Source: PRO6 sp035565775 (GTDB lineage: Bacteria > Pseudomonadota > Alphaproteobacteria > Rhizobiales > Xanthobacteraceae). From it: a stretch of DNA of 64,000 nucleotides. The notes under the pieces were generated by a model, which worked only from the letters and a program-made list of their open reading frames with translations, was not told the DNA's origin and made no database searches. This document shows, piece after piece, positions 16,684-24,733 of the stretch. Position numbers and translations under genes: made by a program. The number at the start of each line of letters is the position of its first letter. Position 1 is the stretch's first letter. The stretch is taken from the NCBI GenBank assembly GCA_035565775.1, contig DATMRW010000007.1, positions 1 through 64,000 on the forward strand, given 5' to 3'.

Positions 16684-17644
16684 GAGCGAGCCGGTTAGCG
16701 AGCGGGACAGCGGCAAAGTGCCGATCGAGGCGGTGCTTATCGCAGGCCCTACCGCAAGCGGCAAGTCCGCCCTGGCGCTGGAGCTGGCCAAGGCCGTGGG
16801 CGGCGTCGTCATCAATACCGATTCCATGCAGGTTTACCGCGATCTGCGGGTGCTCACGGCGCGGCCGACGGTGGAGGAGGAGGCGCAGGTTCCGCACTGG
16901 CTCTATGCCCACCGAGATGCCGCGCAAAACTGCTCGGCCGGCGTCTGGCTCGCGGATGCGCAGGCTGCGCTTGAAAAGGCGCGGGCGCTCGGCCTGATGC
17001 CGATTTTCACTGGCGGCACCGGGCTTTATTTCAAGGCGATGCTGCGCGGGCTGTCGGCGGTGCCGGACACGCCGCCGGAAATCCGCGACGCGGTGCGGGC
17101 GCGGCACGACCGCGACGGCGTCGAGGCCCTGCATGCCGAGCTCGCGGCGCGCGACCCGCAGATGGCGGTGCGGCTCAAGCCCCGCGACCGCAGCCGGATC
17201 GAGCGTGCGCTGGAAGTGCTGGACGCAACCGGCCGCTCGCTGAGGGAATGGCGTCACCATTCCCTGCCGCCGCTGCTGAAGCCGGAGCAGGTGGTCGCCG
17301 TGTTCCTCGCGCCCGAGCGGGACGAACTTTACGCGCGGATCGACCGCCGCTTTGCCACGATGCTGCAGACCGGAGCGCTTGATGAGGTCGCACGCCTTGC
17401 CGCGCGCGGGCTCGATCCGCTGCTGCCGGCGATGAAGGCGCATGGCGTGCCGGCCCTGATCCGGCATCTTGCCGGCGAACTGACGCTCGAAGAAGCCGCC
17501 GCCATCGGTTGCAACGATACGCGGCGCTACACCAAGCGCCAGTTCACCTGGTTTCGCCACCAGTTGCCGGAGTTCGAGTGGGTCGCCCCGGACGCCGCCA
17601 AGGAGGTGTTGATGAGGAGGCTCGCCAAAGAGGCGGCAAAATGA
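16682..17644 (+). CDS. miaA: tRNA dimethylallyltransferase
   Basis: MiaA adds the dimethylallyl group to A37 of tRNAs that read U-starting codons. With start ATG 16682 the protein is 320 residues. It has the P-loop LIAGPTASGKSALALELA near residue 20, the NTDSMQVYRDLRVLTARPT segment, FTGGTGLYFKAML and late TRRYTKRQFTWFR. GAAGGAC lies directly before the ATG, but the spacing is short; in-frame GTG codons at 16718 and 16733 are possible alternatives. If ATG 16682 is used, its codon shares two bases with the divergent serB start codon. Confidence 0.94.
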   Translation: MSEPVSERDSGKVPIEAVLIAGPTASGKSALALELAKAVGGVVINTDSMQVYRDLRVLTARPTVEEEAQVPHWLYAHRDAAQNCSAGVWLADAQAALEKARALGLMPIFTGGTGLYFKAMLRGLSAVPDTPPEIRDAVRARHDRDGVEALHAELAARDPQMAVRLKPRDRSRIERALEVLDATGRSLREWRHHSLPPLLKPEQVVAVFLAPERDELYARIDRRFATMLQTGALDEVARLAARGLDPLLPAMKAHGVPALIRHLAGELTLEEAAAIGCNDTRRYTKRQFTWFRHQLPEFEWVAPDAAKEVLMRRLAKEAAK

Positions 17645-17820
17645 ATCGCGGCCGGCGCAGTTTTATTTTTCCGAAATCCGGCATAAGCTGCGCGCGAACG
17701 GCGATACCTCTGCTACTCGCGCTCGGCATGCCAGAACTGCGCCATTTTGCAACGTTTTGCCTTGACCGCGCGGGAGCGCGCCGATATTGTCCTGCAACCT
17801 TTGGAAAGTTCGGGCGCCAA
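17645..17820. other. ilvBN upstream region
   Basis: The 350 bases between miaA and ilvB hold the ilv leader peptide gene, a possible pause hairpin and an attenuator terminator, listed separately. The 17645-17820 part shows no gene and should contain the promoter of the leader transcript; I could not fix -35 and -10 elements with confidence. Confidence 0.5.
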
Positions 17821-17886
17821 ATGCGCAATAAAGTTATCACCGCCGTCATTCTTGTCGTACCCTGGCGCACCGCCGGGGGTGGCTGA
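17821..17886 (+). CDS. ilv operon leader peptide (branched-chain amino acid sensor)
   Basis: A 21-codon frame starting at ATG 17821 and ending at TGA 17884-17886. It encodes the run VITAVILVV at residues 5-13, so six of nine codons there are Val, Ile or Leu. This is the composition of classic attenuator peptides such as those of E. coli ilvB and ilvGMEDA. It is followed by a hairpin overlapping the stop codon (877-895 part of the 17 kb coordinates, GGGTGGC/GCCACCC) and then a terminator, the normal layout for ribosome-mediated attenuation. Starvation for branched-chain aminoacyl-tRNA would stall the ribosome and let transcription enter ilvB. Confidence 0.85.
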   Translation: MRNKVITAVILVVPWRTAGGG

Positions 17887-17938
17887 CGGCCACCCGCTAG
17901 CCAGGCGGTGTGCGAGGGCCTCTCACAGGCCCTTTTTT
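17877..17938 (+). promoter_or_regulatory. ilvB attenuator: pause hairpin and intrinsic terminator
   Basis: Two RNA hairpins follow the leader peptide. GGGTGGC at 17877-17883 pairs with GCCACCC at 17889-17895, covering the leader stop codon. GGGCCT at 17916-17921 pairs with AGGCCC at 17927-17932 around loop CTCAC, followed directly by six T residues, a strong intrinsic terminator. It lies 57 bases before ilvB, so it must be bypassed for expression. Confidence 0.85.
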
Positions 17939-17994
17939 ATTGCCCGGGTCCCAATTTTCCACCATCAACTAACGCCTCCAGCCTGGAGAGAGTC

Positions 17995-19773
17995 ATGAGC
18001 GACAACAAGCCCCACGATCCCAACGAAATGACCGGCGCGGCGATGATCGTCCGCGCTTTGGCGGATCACGGCGTCAAGCATATTTTCGGTTATCCGGGCG
18101 GGGCGGTGCTGCCGATCTATGACGAGATTTTCCAGCAGAGCGAAATTGAACACATCCTCGTTCGCCATGAGCAGGGCGCCGGCCACGCCGCCGAGGGCTA
18201 TGCCCGCTCGACCGGCAAGCCGGGCGTGGTGCTGGTGACGTCGGGGCCGGGCGCGACCAATATGGTGACGCCGCTGGCCGACGCGCTGATGGACTCCATT
18301 CCGCTGGTCTGCATCACCGGCCAGGTGCCGACGCATCTTATCGGCAACGACGCTTTCCAGGAGTGCGACACCGTCGGCATCACGCGGCCCTGCACCAAAC
18401 ACAATTGGCTCGTGCGCAGCGTGGACGATCTGCCGCGCGTGCTGCATGAGGCGTTTTACGTCGCGACCTCGGGCCGTCCCGGTCCGGTCGTCGTCGACGT
18501 GCCGAAGGACGTGCAGTTCGCCATCGGCAAATACAGCCCGCCGCAGAAGTCGGACGTCCACGTCTCCTACAATCCGCGGGTCGAGGGCGACGCCGGGCAG
18601 ATCGCCAAGGCGGTCGAGCTTCTGGCCTCGGCCAAGCGCCCGATCATCTATAGCGGCGGCGGCGTCATCAATGCCGGCAACGAGGCCTCGCATACGCTGC
18701 GGGCGCTGGTGGAGGCGACGGGGTTTCCGATCACCTCGACCCTGATGGGCCTTGGAGCCTATCCGGCCTCCGGCCCGAACTGGCTCGGCATGCTCGGCAT
18801 GCACGGCACCTACGAGGCCAACATGGCGATGCATGACTGCGACGTCATGCTGTGCGTCGGCGCGCGTTTCGACGACCGCATCACCGGCCGCACCGACGCG
18901 TTCTCGCCGGGGTCGAAAAAGATCCACATCGACATCGATCCGTCCTCGATCAACAAGAACATCCGCGTCGATGTGCCGATCATCGGCGATGCCGCCAATG
19001 TGCTGAAGGCGCTGCTGCAGGCCATCAAGGCCAAGGGCAAGGCGCCCGAGATCCGCTCGTGGTGGCAGCAGATCGCCACCTGGCGCGCGCGCAACTCGCT
19101 GGCCTACAAGAAGAACAACGACGTCATCCTGCCGCAATACGCGATCCAGAGGCTGTTCGAGCTGACACGTGACCGCGACACCTACATCACGACCGAAGTC
19201 GGTCAGCACCAGATGTGGGCCGCGCAGTTCTTCGGCTTCGAGCAGCCCAACCGCTGGATGACCTCGGGCGGCCTCGGCACCATGGGCTATGGCCTGCCGG
19301 CCGCGCTCGGCGTGCAGGTCGCGCACCGCGACGCGCTGGTCATCGACATCGCGGGCGATGCCTCGGTGCAGATGACGATGCAGGAGATGTCGACCGCGAT
19401 CCAGTACGAATTGCCGATCAAGATCTTCATCCTCAACAACCAGTACATGGGCATGGTCCGCCAGTGGCAGCAGCTCCTGCACGGCAACCGCCTGTCGCAC
19501 TCCTACACCGAGGCGATGCCGGACTTCGTCAAGCTGGCGGACGCTTACGGCGGTGTCGGCATTCGCGTCAGCAGTCCGTCGGAGCTGGATGGCGCGATCC
19601 TGGACATGATCAACGTCAAGAAGCCGGTGCTGTTCGATTGCCGCGTCGCGGCTCTCGAAAACTGCTTCCCGATGATCCCGTCCGGCAAGGCGCATAACGA
19701 AATGCTGCTTCCCGCCGAGGCCAATGACGAGACGACCGCTGCGGCGTTCGCCGGCGGCAAGGCGCTGGTGTGA
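17995..19773 (+). CDS. ilvB: Acetolactate synthase, large (catalytic) subunit
   Basis: This ThDP-dependent enzyme condenses pyruvate with pyruvate or 2-ketobutyrate, the first common step to valine, leucine and isoleucine. Start ATG 17995 follows GGAGAGA; the protein is 592 residues. Motifs include FGYPGGAVLPIYDE, the catalytic glutamate in LVRHEQGAGHAAEGYAR, SGPGATN, and the C-terminal ThDP-binding GDASVQM and LNNQYMGMVRQWQ. It is followed 23 bases on by ilvN, and preceded by a branched-chain attenuator. It is the main target of feedback control through the small subunit. Confidence 0.97.
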   Translation: MSDNKPHDPNEMTGAAMIVRALADHGVKHIFGYPGGAVLPIYDEIFQQSEIEHILVRHEQGAGHAAEGYARSTGKPGVVLVTSGPGATNMVTPLADALMDSIPLVCITGQVPTHLIGNDAFQECDTVGITRPCTKHNWLVRSVDDLPRVLHEAFYVATSGRPGPVVVDVPKDVQFAIGKYSPPQKSDVHVSYNPRVEGDAGQIAKAVELLASAKRPIIYSGGGVINAGNEASHTLRALVEATGFPITSTLMGLGAYPASGPNWLGMLGMHGTYEANMAMHDCDVMLCVGARFDDRITGRTDAFSPGSKKIHIDIDPSSINKNIRVDVPIIGDAANVLKALLQAIKAKGKAPEIRSWWQQIATWRARNSLAYKKNNDVILPQYAIQRLFELTRDRDTYITTEVGQHQMWAAQFFGFEQPNRWMTSGGLGTMGYGLPAALGVQVAHRDALVIDIAGDASVQMTMQEMSTAIQYELPIKIFILNNQYMGMVRQWQQLLHGNRLSHSYTEAMPDFVKLADAYGGVGIRVSSPSELDGAILDMINVKKPVLFDCRVAALENCFPMIPSGKAHNEMLLPAEANDETTAAAFAGGKALV

Positions 19774-19796
19774 GAACTGAACAAGAGAACCGAACC

Positions 19797-20339
19797 ATGA
19801 ACCAGCCTGCTTCCGCCTATTTTCTCGAGGATCGTCACGATCCCAACGAGTCGCACACGCTGTCGGTGCTCGTCGCCAACGAACCGGGCGTTCTCGCCCG
19901 CGTCATCGGCCTGTTCTCCGGCCGCGGCTACAATATCGAGAGCTTGACGGTGTCGGAGACCGAGACGCAAAAGCACGTCTCGCGGATCACCATCGTCACC
20001 ACCGGCACGCCGATGGTGATCGAGCAGATCAAGCACCAGCTCGATCGCATGATTCCGGTCTACAGCGTCGTCGACATGACTCTCACCGGCCGTTCGATCG
20101 AGCGCGAGCTGGCGATGGTCAAGGTCCGCGGCGGCGGTGAAAACCGCGTCGAGGCGTTGCGTCTTGCCGATGCCTTCCGCGCCCGCGTGATCGACGCCAC
20201 CACCGAGAGCTTTGTGTTCGAGATCACCGGCAACACCAGCAAGGTGAGCCAGTTCATCGAACTGATGCAGCCGATCGGCCTGGTCGAAGTGGCGCGCACC
20301 GGCGTTGCCGCGATCTGCCGCGGCCCCGAGGCGATGTAA
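19797..20339 (+). CDS. ilvN: Acetolactate synthase, small (regulatory) subunit
   Basis: A 180-residue regulatory subunit that binds valine and controls IlvB. The N-terminal ACT domain is visible as HTLSVLVANEPGVLARVIGLFSGRGYNIESL, followed by HVSRITIV and a C-terminal ALS_ss domain with RELAMVKV and SFVFEITG. Family members are often called IlvH or IlvN. ATG 19797 is the start that fits family length. It lies 23 bases after ilvB and shares its leader control. Confidence 0.96.
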   Translation: MNQPASAYFLEDRHDPNESHTLSVLVANEPGVLARVIGLFSGRGYNIESLTVSETETQKHVSRITIVTTGTPMVIEQIKHQLDRMIPVYSVVDMTLTGRSIERELAMVKVRGGGENRVEALRLADAFRARVIDATTESFVFEITGNTSKVSQFIELMQPIGLVEVARTGVAAICRGPEAM

Positions 20340-20405
20340 GGCACTGGATGAACGCGTTGCGCCGGCGGCACCCGCTTCCGGCGCGGCTCCCCGCCCGAGA
20401 GCGCC

Positions 20406-21011
20406 ATGGTCTCGCAAGAGCTTTTGATCGCATTCATCATGTTCGCGGTGGTCGGCCTTTACACGCCGGGACCGAACAACGTGATGCTGCTGACATCGGG
20501 CCTCAACCACGGTGTGTGGCGCACTTTGCCGCATATCGCGGGGGTCGCGATCGGTTTTGCGGTGCTTGTGGCGCTGGTCGGCCTCGGCCTTGGCGCGGTT
20601 TTCGCCGCCTATCCGGTGCTGCAGTCGATCCTGAAATACGGCGGCGCGGCCTATCTGGTCTACCTCGCTGTCGTGATCGCACGGTCCGGCGCGATGGAGA
20701 CCTCCGACGCCGCATCGCAGCGGCCGCTGACCTTCTGGGAGGCGGCGCTGTTCCAGTGGATCAACGTCAAGGGCTGGATCATCGCGATCGGCACGGTCAC
20801 GGCTTATGCGGCGGTGGCCCAATATCCCTGGAATATCGTGATGATGGCGCTGCTTTTGCTGATTCTGGGCCTGTCGTCGGCCCTGACCTGGGCGCTGTTC
20901 GGTAACTGGCTGAAGGTATTCGTTAACTCGCCGCGCGCCGTGCGCGCGTTCAACCTGTCGATGGCGGCCTTGTTGCTCGCGTCGCTCTACCCCGTTTTGA
21001 TGGAAACCTGA
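20406..21011 (+). CDS. LysE/RhtB-family amino acid exporter
   Basis: A 201-residue inner-membrane protein with about six hydrophobic segments. The N-terminal LLIAFIMFAVVGLYTPGPNNVMLLTSGLNHG contains the PGPN motif of the LysE/RhtB family, whose members export amino acids such as lysine, threonine or homoserine. The FQWINVKGWIIAIG segment near residue 116 is also typical. It sits between ilvN and ilvC in the same direction, so it could relieve accumulation of branched-chain amino acids; the substrate itself is not shown by the sequence. Confidence 0.88.
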   Translation: MVSQELLIAFIMFAVVGLYTPGPNNVMLLTSGLNHGVWRTLPHIAGVAIGFAVLVALVGLGLGAVFAAYPVLQSILKYGGAAYLVYLAVVIARSGAMETSDAASQRPLTFWEAALFQWINVKGWIIAIGTVTAYAAVAQYPWNIVMMALLLLILGLSSALTWALFGNWLKVFVNSPRAVRAFNLSMAALLLASLYPVLMET

Positions 21012-21165
21012 CGATGGAGCGAGCCATGCGCAAAACCGGTTTCCCCTTCGCGGCAAAATGCATTAGAGAACGGCTGAAATTCCTGGCCGATGGCTTAGCC
21101 GCGGCCACCTCTCCCGAAATGCGCTGATCCGGGCAATCGTGCCCAGCTGAACCAGAGGAATGACC

Positions 21166-22185
21166 ATGCGTGTTTATTATGATCGCGACGCCGACATCAA
21201 CCTGATCAAGGGCCGGAAAGTCTGCATCGTCGGTTATGGCAGCCAGGGCCACGCCCATGCGCTCAACTTGAAGGATTCCGGCGTCAAGGAAGTCGCGATC
21301 GCGCTGCGCAAGGGTTCCGCGTCGGCCAAGAAGGCGGAAGCCGCCGGCTTCAAGGTGATGGAAGTCGCCGAGGCCGCCAAGTGGGCCGATGTCATCATGA
21401 TGCTGACCCCGGACGAGTTGCAGGGCGACATCTATCGCGAGAGCCTTCACGACAACATGAAGGAAGGCGCGGCGCTGCTGTTCGCCCACGGCCTCAACGT
21501 CCATTTCAACCTGATCGAGCCGCGCGCCGACATCGACGTGCTGATGGTTGCGCCGAAGGGCCCGGGCCACACCGTGCGCTCCGAGTATCAGCGCGGCGGC
21601 GGCGTGCCCTGCCTGATCGCGATCCACCAGGATCCGTCGGGCAACGCCCATGACCTCGGCCTGTCCTACGCCTCCGCCGTCGGCGGCGGTCGCGCCGGCA
21701 TCATCGAGACGACCTTCAAGGAAGAGTGCGAGACCGACCTGTTCGGCGAGCAGGCCGTGCTCTGCGGCGGTCTCGTCGAGCTGATCAAGGCCGGTTTCGA
21801 GACGCTGGTGGAAGCCGGCTACGCTCCGGAAATGGCCTATTTCGAGTGCCTGCACGAGGTGAAGCTGATCGTGGACCTGATCTACGAAGGCGGCATCGCC
21901 AACATGAACTACTCGATCTCGAACACCGCTGAATACGGCGAGTACGTCACCGGCCCGCGCATCATCACGAGCGAGACCAAGGAAGAAATGCGCAAGGTTC
22001 TGGCCGACATCCAGAACGGCATCTTCACCCGCAACTGGATGCTCGAGAACAAGGTCAACCAGACCTCGTTCAAGGCCACCCGCGCTCGCCTCGCCCAGCA
22101 CCCGATCGAGGATGTTGGCGCGAAGCTGCGTGACATGATGCCCTGGATCAAGAAGGGCGCGCTGGTCGACAAGTCCAAGAACTAA
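21166..22185 (+). CDS. ilvC: Ketol-acid reductoisomerase
   Basis: IlvC isomerises and reduces acetolactate with NADPH, the second step of branched-chain amino acid synthesis. The class I enzyme is 339 residues from ATG 21166, chosen because AGAGGA lies six bases upstream; an ATG two codons earlier is too close to it. Motifs are VCIVGYGSQGHAHALNLKDSG for NADPH binding, MVAPKGPGHTVRSEY, ETDLFGEQAVLCGG with metal-binding acidic residues, and EAGYAPEMAYFECLHE. A strong terminator follows. Confidence 0.97.
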   Translation: MRVYYDRDADINLIKGRKVCIVGYGSQGHAHALNLKDSGVKEVAIALRKGSASAKKAEAAGFKVMEVAEAAKWADVIMMLTPDELQGDIYRESLHDNMKEGAALLFAHGLNVHFNLIEPRADIDVLMVAPKGPGHTVRSEYQRGGGVPCLIAIHQDPSGNAHDLGLSYASAVGGGRAGIIETTFKEECETDLFGEQAVLCGGLVELIKAGFETLVEAGYAPEMAYFECLHEVKLIVDLIYEGGIANMNYSISNTAEYGEYVTGPRIITSETKEEMRKVLADIQNGIFTRNWMLENKVNQTSFKATRARLAQHPIEDVGAKLRDMMPWIKKGALVDKSKN

Positions 22186-22221
22186 GTCTTGGTCCTGGCA
22201 GCCCCGCTGCACGGAAATCGA

Positions 22222-22252
22222 GAAAGGCCCGCAGTCGCGGGCCTTTCCTTTT
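22222..22252 (+). terminator. Intrinsic terminator after ilvC
   Basis: GAAAGGCCCGC at 22222-22232 and GCGGGCCTTTC at 22237-22247 form a perfect 11-bp stem around AGTC, followed by CTTTTGCTTTT. It is suited to stop ilvC transcription and lies before the convergent osmoprotectant transporter genes. Confidence 0.92.
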
Positions 22253-22274
22253 GCTTTTCCTGTTCAGGGGCGTT

Positions 22275-23840
22275 TTACGGTTGCGGCGCGGCGATGCTTC
22301 GCAAAATGCCGGCGGCGATGTCCTCGACCGAGCCGGATCGGCCGCCCTCGGCCGCGCGGCGATTGGCGTCGCGCATCGTCGCGAGACTGATTTTTCCGAG
22401 AAGCGGCGCGAGCGCGTCGCGCAGCGCCTGATCGTTCGCGCGGCGGGGCGCGATCAGCACAATCGCATCATAGGGCGGGATGGCGCGTTTCGGATCGCTC
22501 AGCACGACGAGATCGTCGGCGGCGATCGCGCCGTCGCTGGTGTAACCCGCGATGACATCGACCTCGCCGGCGACCAGTGCGGCATACATGAAGTCCGGCT
22601 GCATCTGGCGCTCGGTCCGGAACGCGAGCCCATAGTCCTGTGTGAGTGCTGCCCATTCGGGACGCGAAAAGAATTCGTAGTCGCCGGCGATCGACATCGC
22701 GCGCGACTGCGCGGCGAGATCGGCGATCGAGTGGATGTTGAGCGCCGCCGCGCGGGCGCGCGGCATCACCAGCGCATAGGCATTTTCAAAGCCGAGCTTG
22801 CCGAGGAGGGTGATGCCGCTTTGCGCGAGACGCTGCTTGAGGATGGCGAGCACCTCGTCGCGGGGCGGCGCCGGGCCGAGGTGAAACTGATTGGCCCAGA
22901 GCGTGCCGGTGTAATCGACGTAAACGTCGATCTCGCTGGCGCGCAGCGCCTCGTAGATCACGCTTGAGCCAAGGCCCGGCCGCGTCTCCGCCGAGAGACC
23001 GGCATCCCGCAGCCGCTCGGCGATCAGCGCGGAGAGGATGTATTGCTCGGTGAAAGTCTTCGCGCCGACCACATAGGCGGCGTGCGGCCGCGCAAACCCC
23101 ATCAGCGGCAATAGCGCGATGGCCAGTAGCGCCACACTGCCGACCAGCATCCGCAGCGGTTTTCTACGATGGCGCATGCCGTTCTCAATCAGTGCCAGCG
23201 CGCCGTCGACGGCCAGTGCGAGCAGGGCGGAGGCCGCGCAGCCGAACAGCACGAAGATCCAATTTTGCGTTTGCAGCCCCGAAAAAATGTAGTTGCCGAG
23301 ACTGGTCTGGCCGATCGGCGTCGACAGCGTCGCGGTGCCGATCACCCAGACGGCGGCGGTGCGGATGCCGGCCATGATTGTCGGCAGCGCCAGCGGCAGC
23401 TCGACAAGGGTGAGCGACTGGCGCTCGGTCATGCCCACTCCTTTGGCGGCCTCGAGCAATTCCGGGTTAACGCCCTGCAGGCCGGTGATGGTGTTTCGCA
23501 TCACCGGCAGCATGGCGTAGAGCGCGAGCGCCAGCACCGCCGGCAGAAAGCCGAAGGCCGAGAAGCTGAAGCCGAGCCATGTTGCGGTGAACGAGGCCGC
23601 CGCGAGCAGCAGCGGATAGAACAGTGCGAGCAAAGCAAGGCCCGGCACGGTCTGCGCGATGCTGGCGATGCCCAACAGCGTTTCGCGCAGGCCCGGGCGG
23701 CGGCGCGCGAACAGGGCCAGCGGCAGGCTGACGATCAGGCCCAGCGCGAGCGCGCACAGACTGACGGTGACGTGCGCGCCGAGATAGTCGGGCAGCCTTG
23801 CCCACGCTTGTGCAAGTTGCGAGGCTGTGGCCGGCGACAT
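22275..23840 (-). CDS. Osmoprotectant ABC transporter, permease fused to substrate-binding protein
   Basis: A 521-residue fusion of the OpuB/OpuF/ProWX type, for uptake of glycine betaine, choline or related compounds. Residues 1-215 or so are a permease with several membrane segments and the EAA-like loop ELLEAAKGVGMTERQSLTLVELPLALP. After a further hydrophobic segment (RMLVGSVALLAIALLPLMGF) the rest is a binding domain beginning VVGAKTFTEQYILSALIAERL, which should face the periplasm. The start at 23840 overlaps the ATPase gene stop (TGATG), which sets the fusion start. Loading of ligand on a tethered domain is a known variation of this family. Confidence 0.9.
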   Translation of the reverse strand: MSPATASQLAQAWARLPDYLGAHVTVSLCALALGLIVSLPLALFARRRPGLRETLLGIASIAQTVPGLALLALFYPLLLAAASFTATWLGFSFSAFGFLPAVLALALYAMLPVMRNTITGLQGVNPELLEAAKGVGMTERQSLTLVELPLALPTIMAGIRTAAVWVIGTATLSTPIGQTSLGNYIFSGLQTQNWIFVLFGCAASALLALAVDGALALIENGMRHRRKPLRMLVGSVALLAIALLPLMGFARPHAAYVVGAKTFTEQYILSALIAERLRDAGLSAETRPGLGSSVIYEALRASEIDVYVDYTGTLWANQFHLGPAPPRDEVLAILKQRLAQSGITLLGKLGFENAYALVMPRARAAALNIHSIADLAAQSRAMSIAGDYEFFSRPEWAALTQDYGLAFRTERQMQPDFMYAALVAGEVDVIAGYTSDGAIAADDLVVLSDPKRAIPPYDAIVLIAPRRANDQALRDALAPLLGKISLATMRDANRRAAEGGRSGSVEDIAAGILRSIAAPQP

Positions 23841-24619
23841 CAGGCGCTGCCCTGCGGCAGGAGCGCGCGCAGGCGCTCGGCCTTGCGCCGGGGCGAACTG
23901 AGAAAATAGCGGACGGACGGATCGTCGCTTGCGGCGAGCTCTTCGGGCGTTCCTTGCGCGATCAGGCGGCCGTGCTCCATCACCGCGATCCTGTCGGCGA
24001 GGAGCATCGCCTCGGTGATGTCGTGGGTGATCATCACGCTGGTCAGACCGAGGCGGTGGTGGAGGGCGCGATAGTCGTCGCCGAGCGCATCGCGGGTGAG
24101 GGGATCGAGTGCGCCGAACGGCTCGTCCATCAGCACGATGCCGGGCCTTGCCGCCAGCGCCCGCGCCACGCCCGCGCGCTGGCGCTCCCCGCCGGAAAGC
24201 TCGTCCGGCATGCGGTCGCGGTGGTCTTTTTCGAGCCGCACCAGCGCGATCAGCTCGCTGACCCTTGCGGCGATCTCGGCCGGCGCGGTGCCCAGAAGGC
24301 GCGGGGTGATGCCGATATTCTCGGCAACCGTCATATGGGGAAACAGTGCCGCGCTCTGGAACACGAAGCCAACGCGCCGCCGCAGGGCAATGGCATTGCC
24401 GGCGGCGATGTCGTCGCCATGCACCCGGATGGTCCCGGCATCGGGCTCGGTCAGGCGGTGGGCGAGGCGCAGCAGCGTGGTCTTGCCCGAGCCGGAGGCG
24501 CCGACGATGGCGACGAACTCGCCCCTGGCGACCGCGAGCGAGACGTCGTCGACGGCGGTGACGGCGCCGAAGCGTTTGGTCACATGATCGAACGTGATCG
24601 CTGGTGGCATCTCGCTCAT
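23840..24619 (-). CDS. Osmoprotectant ABC transporter, ATP-binding subunit
   Basis: A 259-residue ATPase of the OpuA/OpuC class that energises the permease-binding-protein fusion encoded next to it. It shows Walker A GASGSGKTTLLRL, Q-loop FVFQSAALFP, signature LSGGERQRAGVARALA, Walker B IVLMDEPFGALDP and the H-loop ITHD. The C-terminal CBS domains seen in some OpuA-type ATPases are absent. The two genes form a two-gene operon; an outside binding protein is not needed. Confidence 0.93.
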   Translation of the reverse strand: MSEMPPAITFDHVTKRFGAVTAVDDVSLAVARGEFVAIVGASGSGKTTLLRLAHRLTEPDAGTIRVHGDDIAAGNAIALRRRVGFVFQSAALFPHMTVAENIGITPRLLGTAPAEIAARVSELIALVRLEKDHRDRMPDELSGGERQRAGVARALAARPGIVLMDEPFGALDPLTRDALGDDYRALHHRLGLTSVMITHDITEAMLLADRIAVMEHGRLIAQGTPEELAASDDPSVRYFLSSPRRKAERLRALLPQGSA

Positions 24620-24733
24620 CTCCCGTCAGCGGTAGCACAGCTCGCAACCGCATCAAAGTTGCGCGACGAGGCGCTGGCGGCACGGCGCTTGCTCCTATAG
24701 GCTTTCGGTTTCCCGCAAGCCGAGGAATTGAGC

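Noticed and set aside
15941..17560. 539-residue minus-strand frame across serB and miaA
   Set aside because: Out of frame with serB and antisense to miaA; Arg-rich and without motifs.
17965..19695. 576-residue open frame opposite ilvB
   Set aside because: His/Arg/Asp-rich antisense product without motifs; ilvB is certain.
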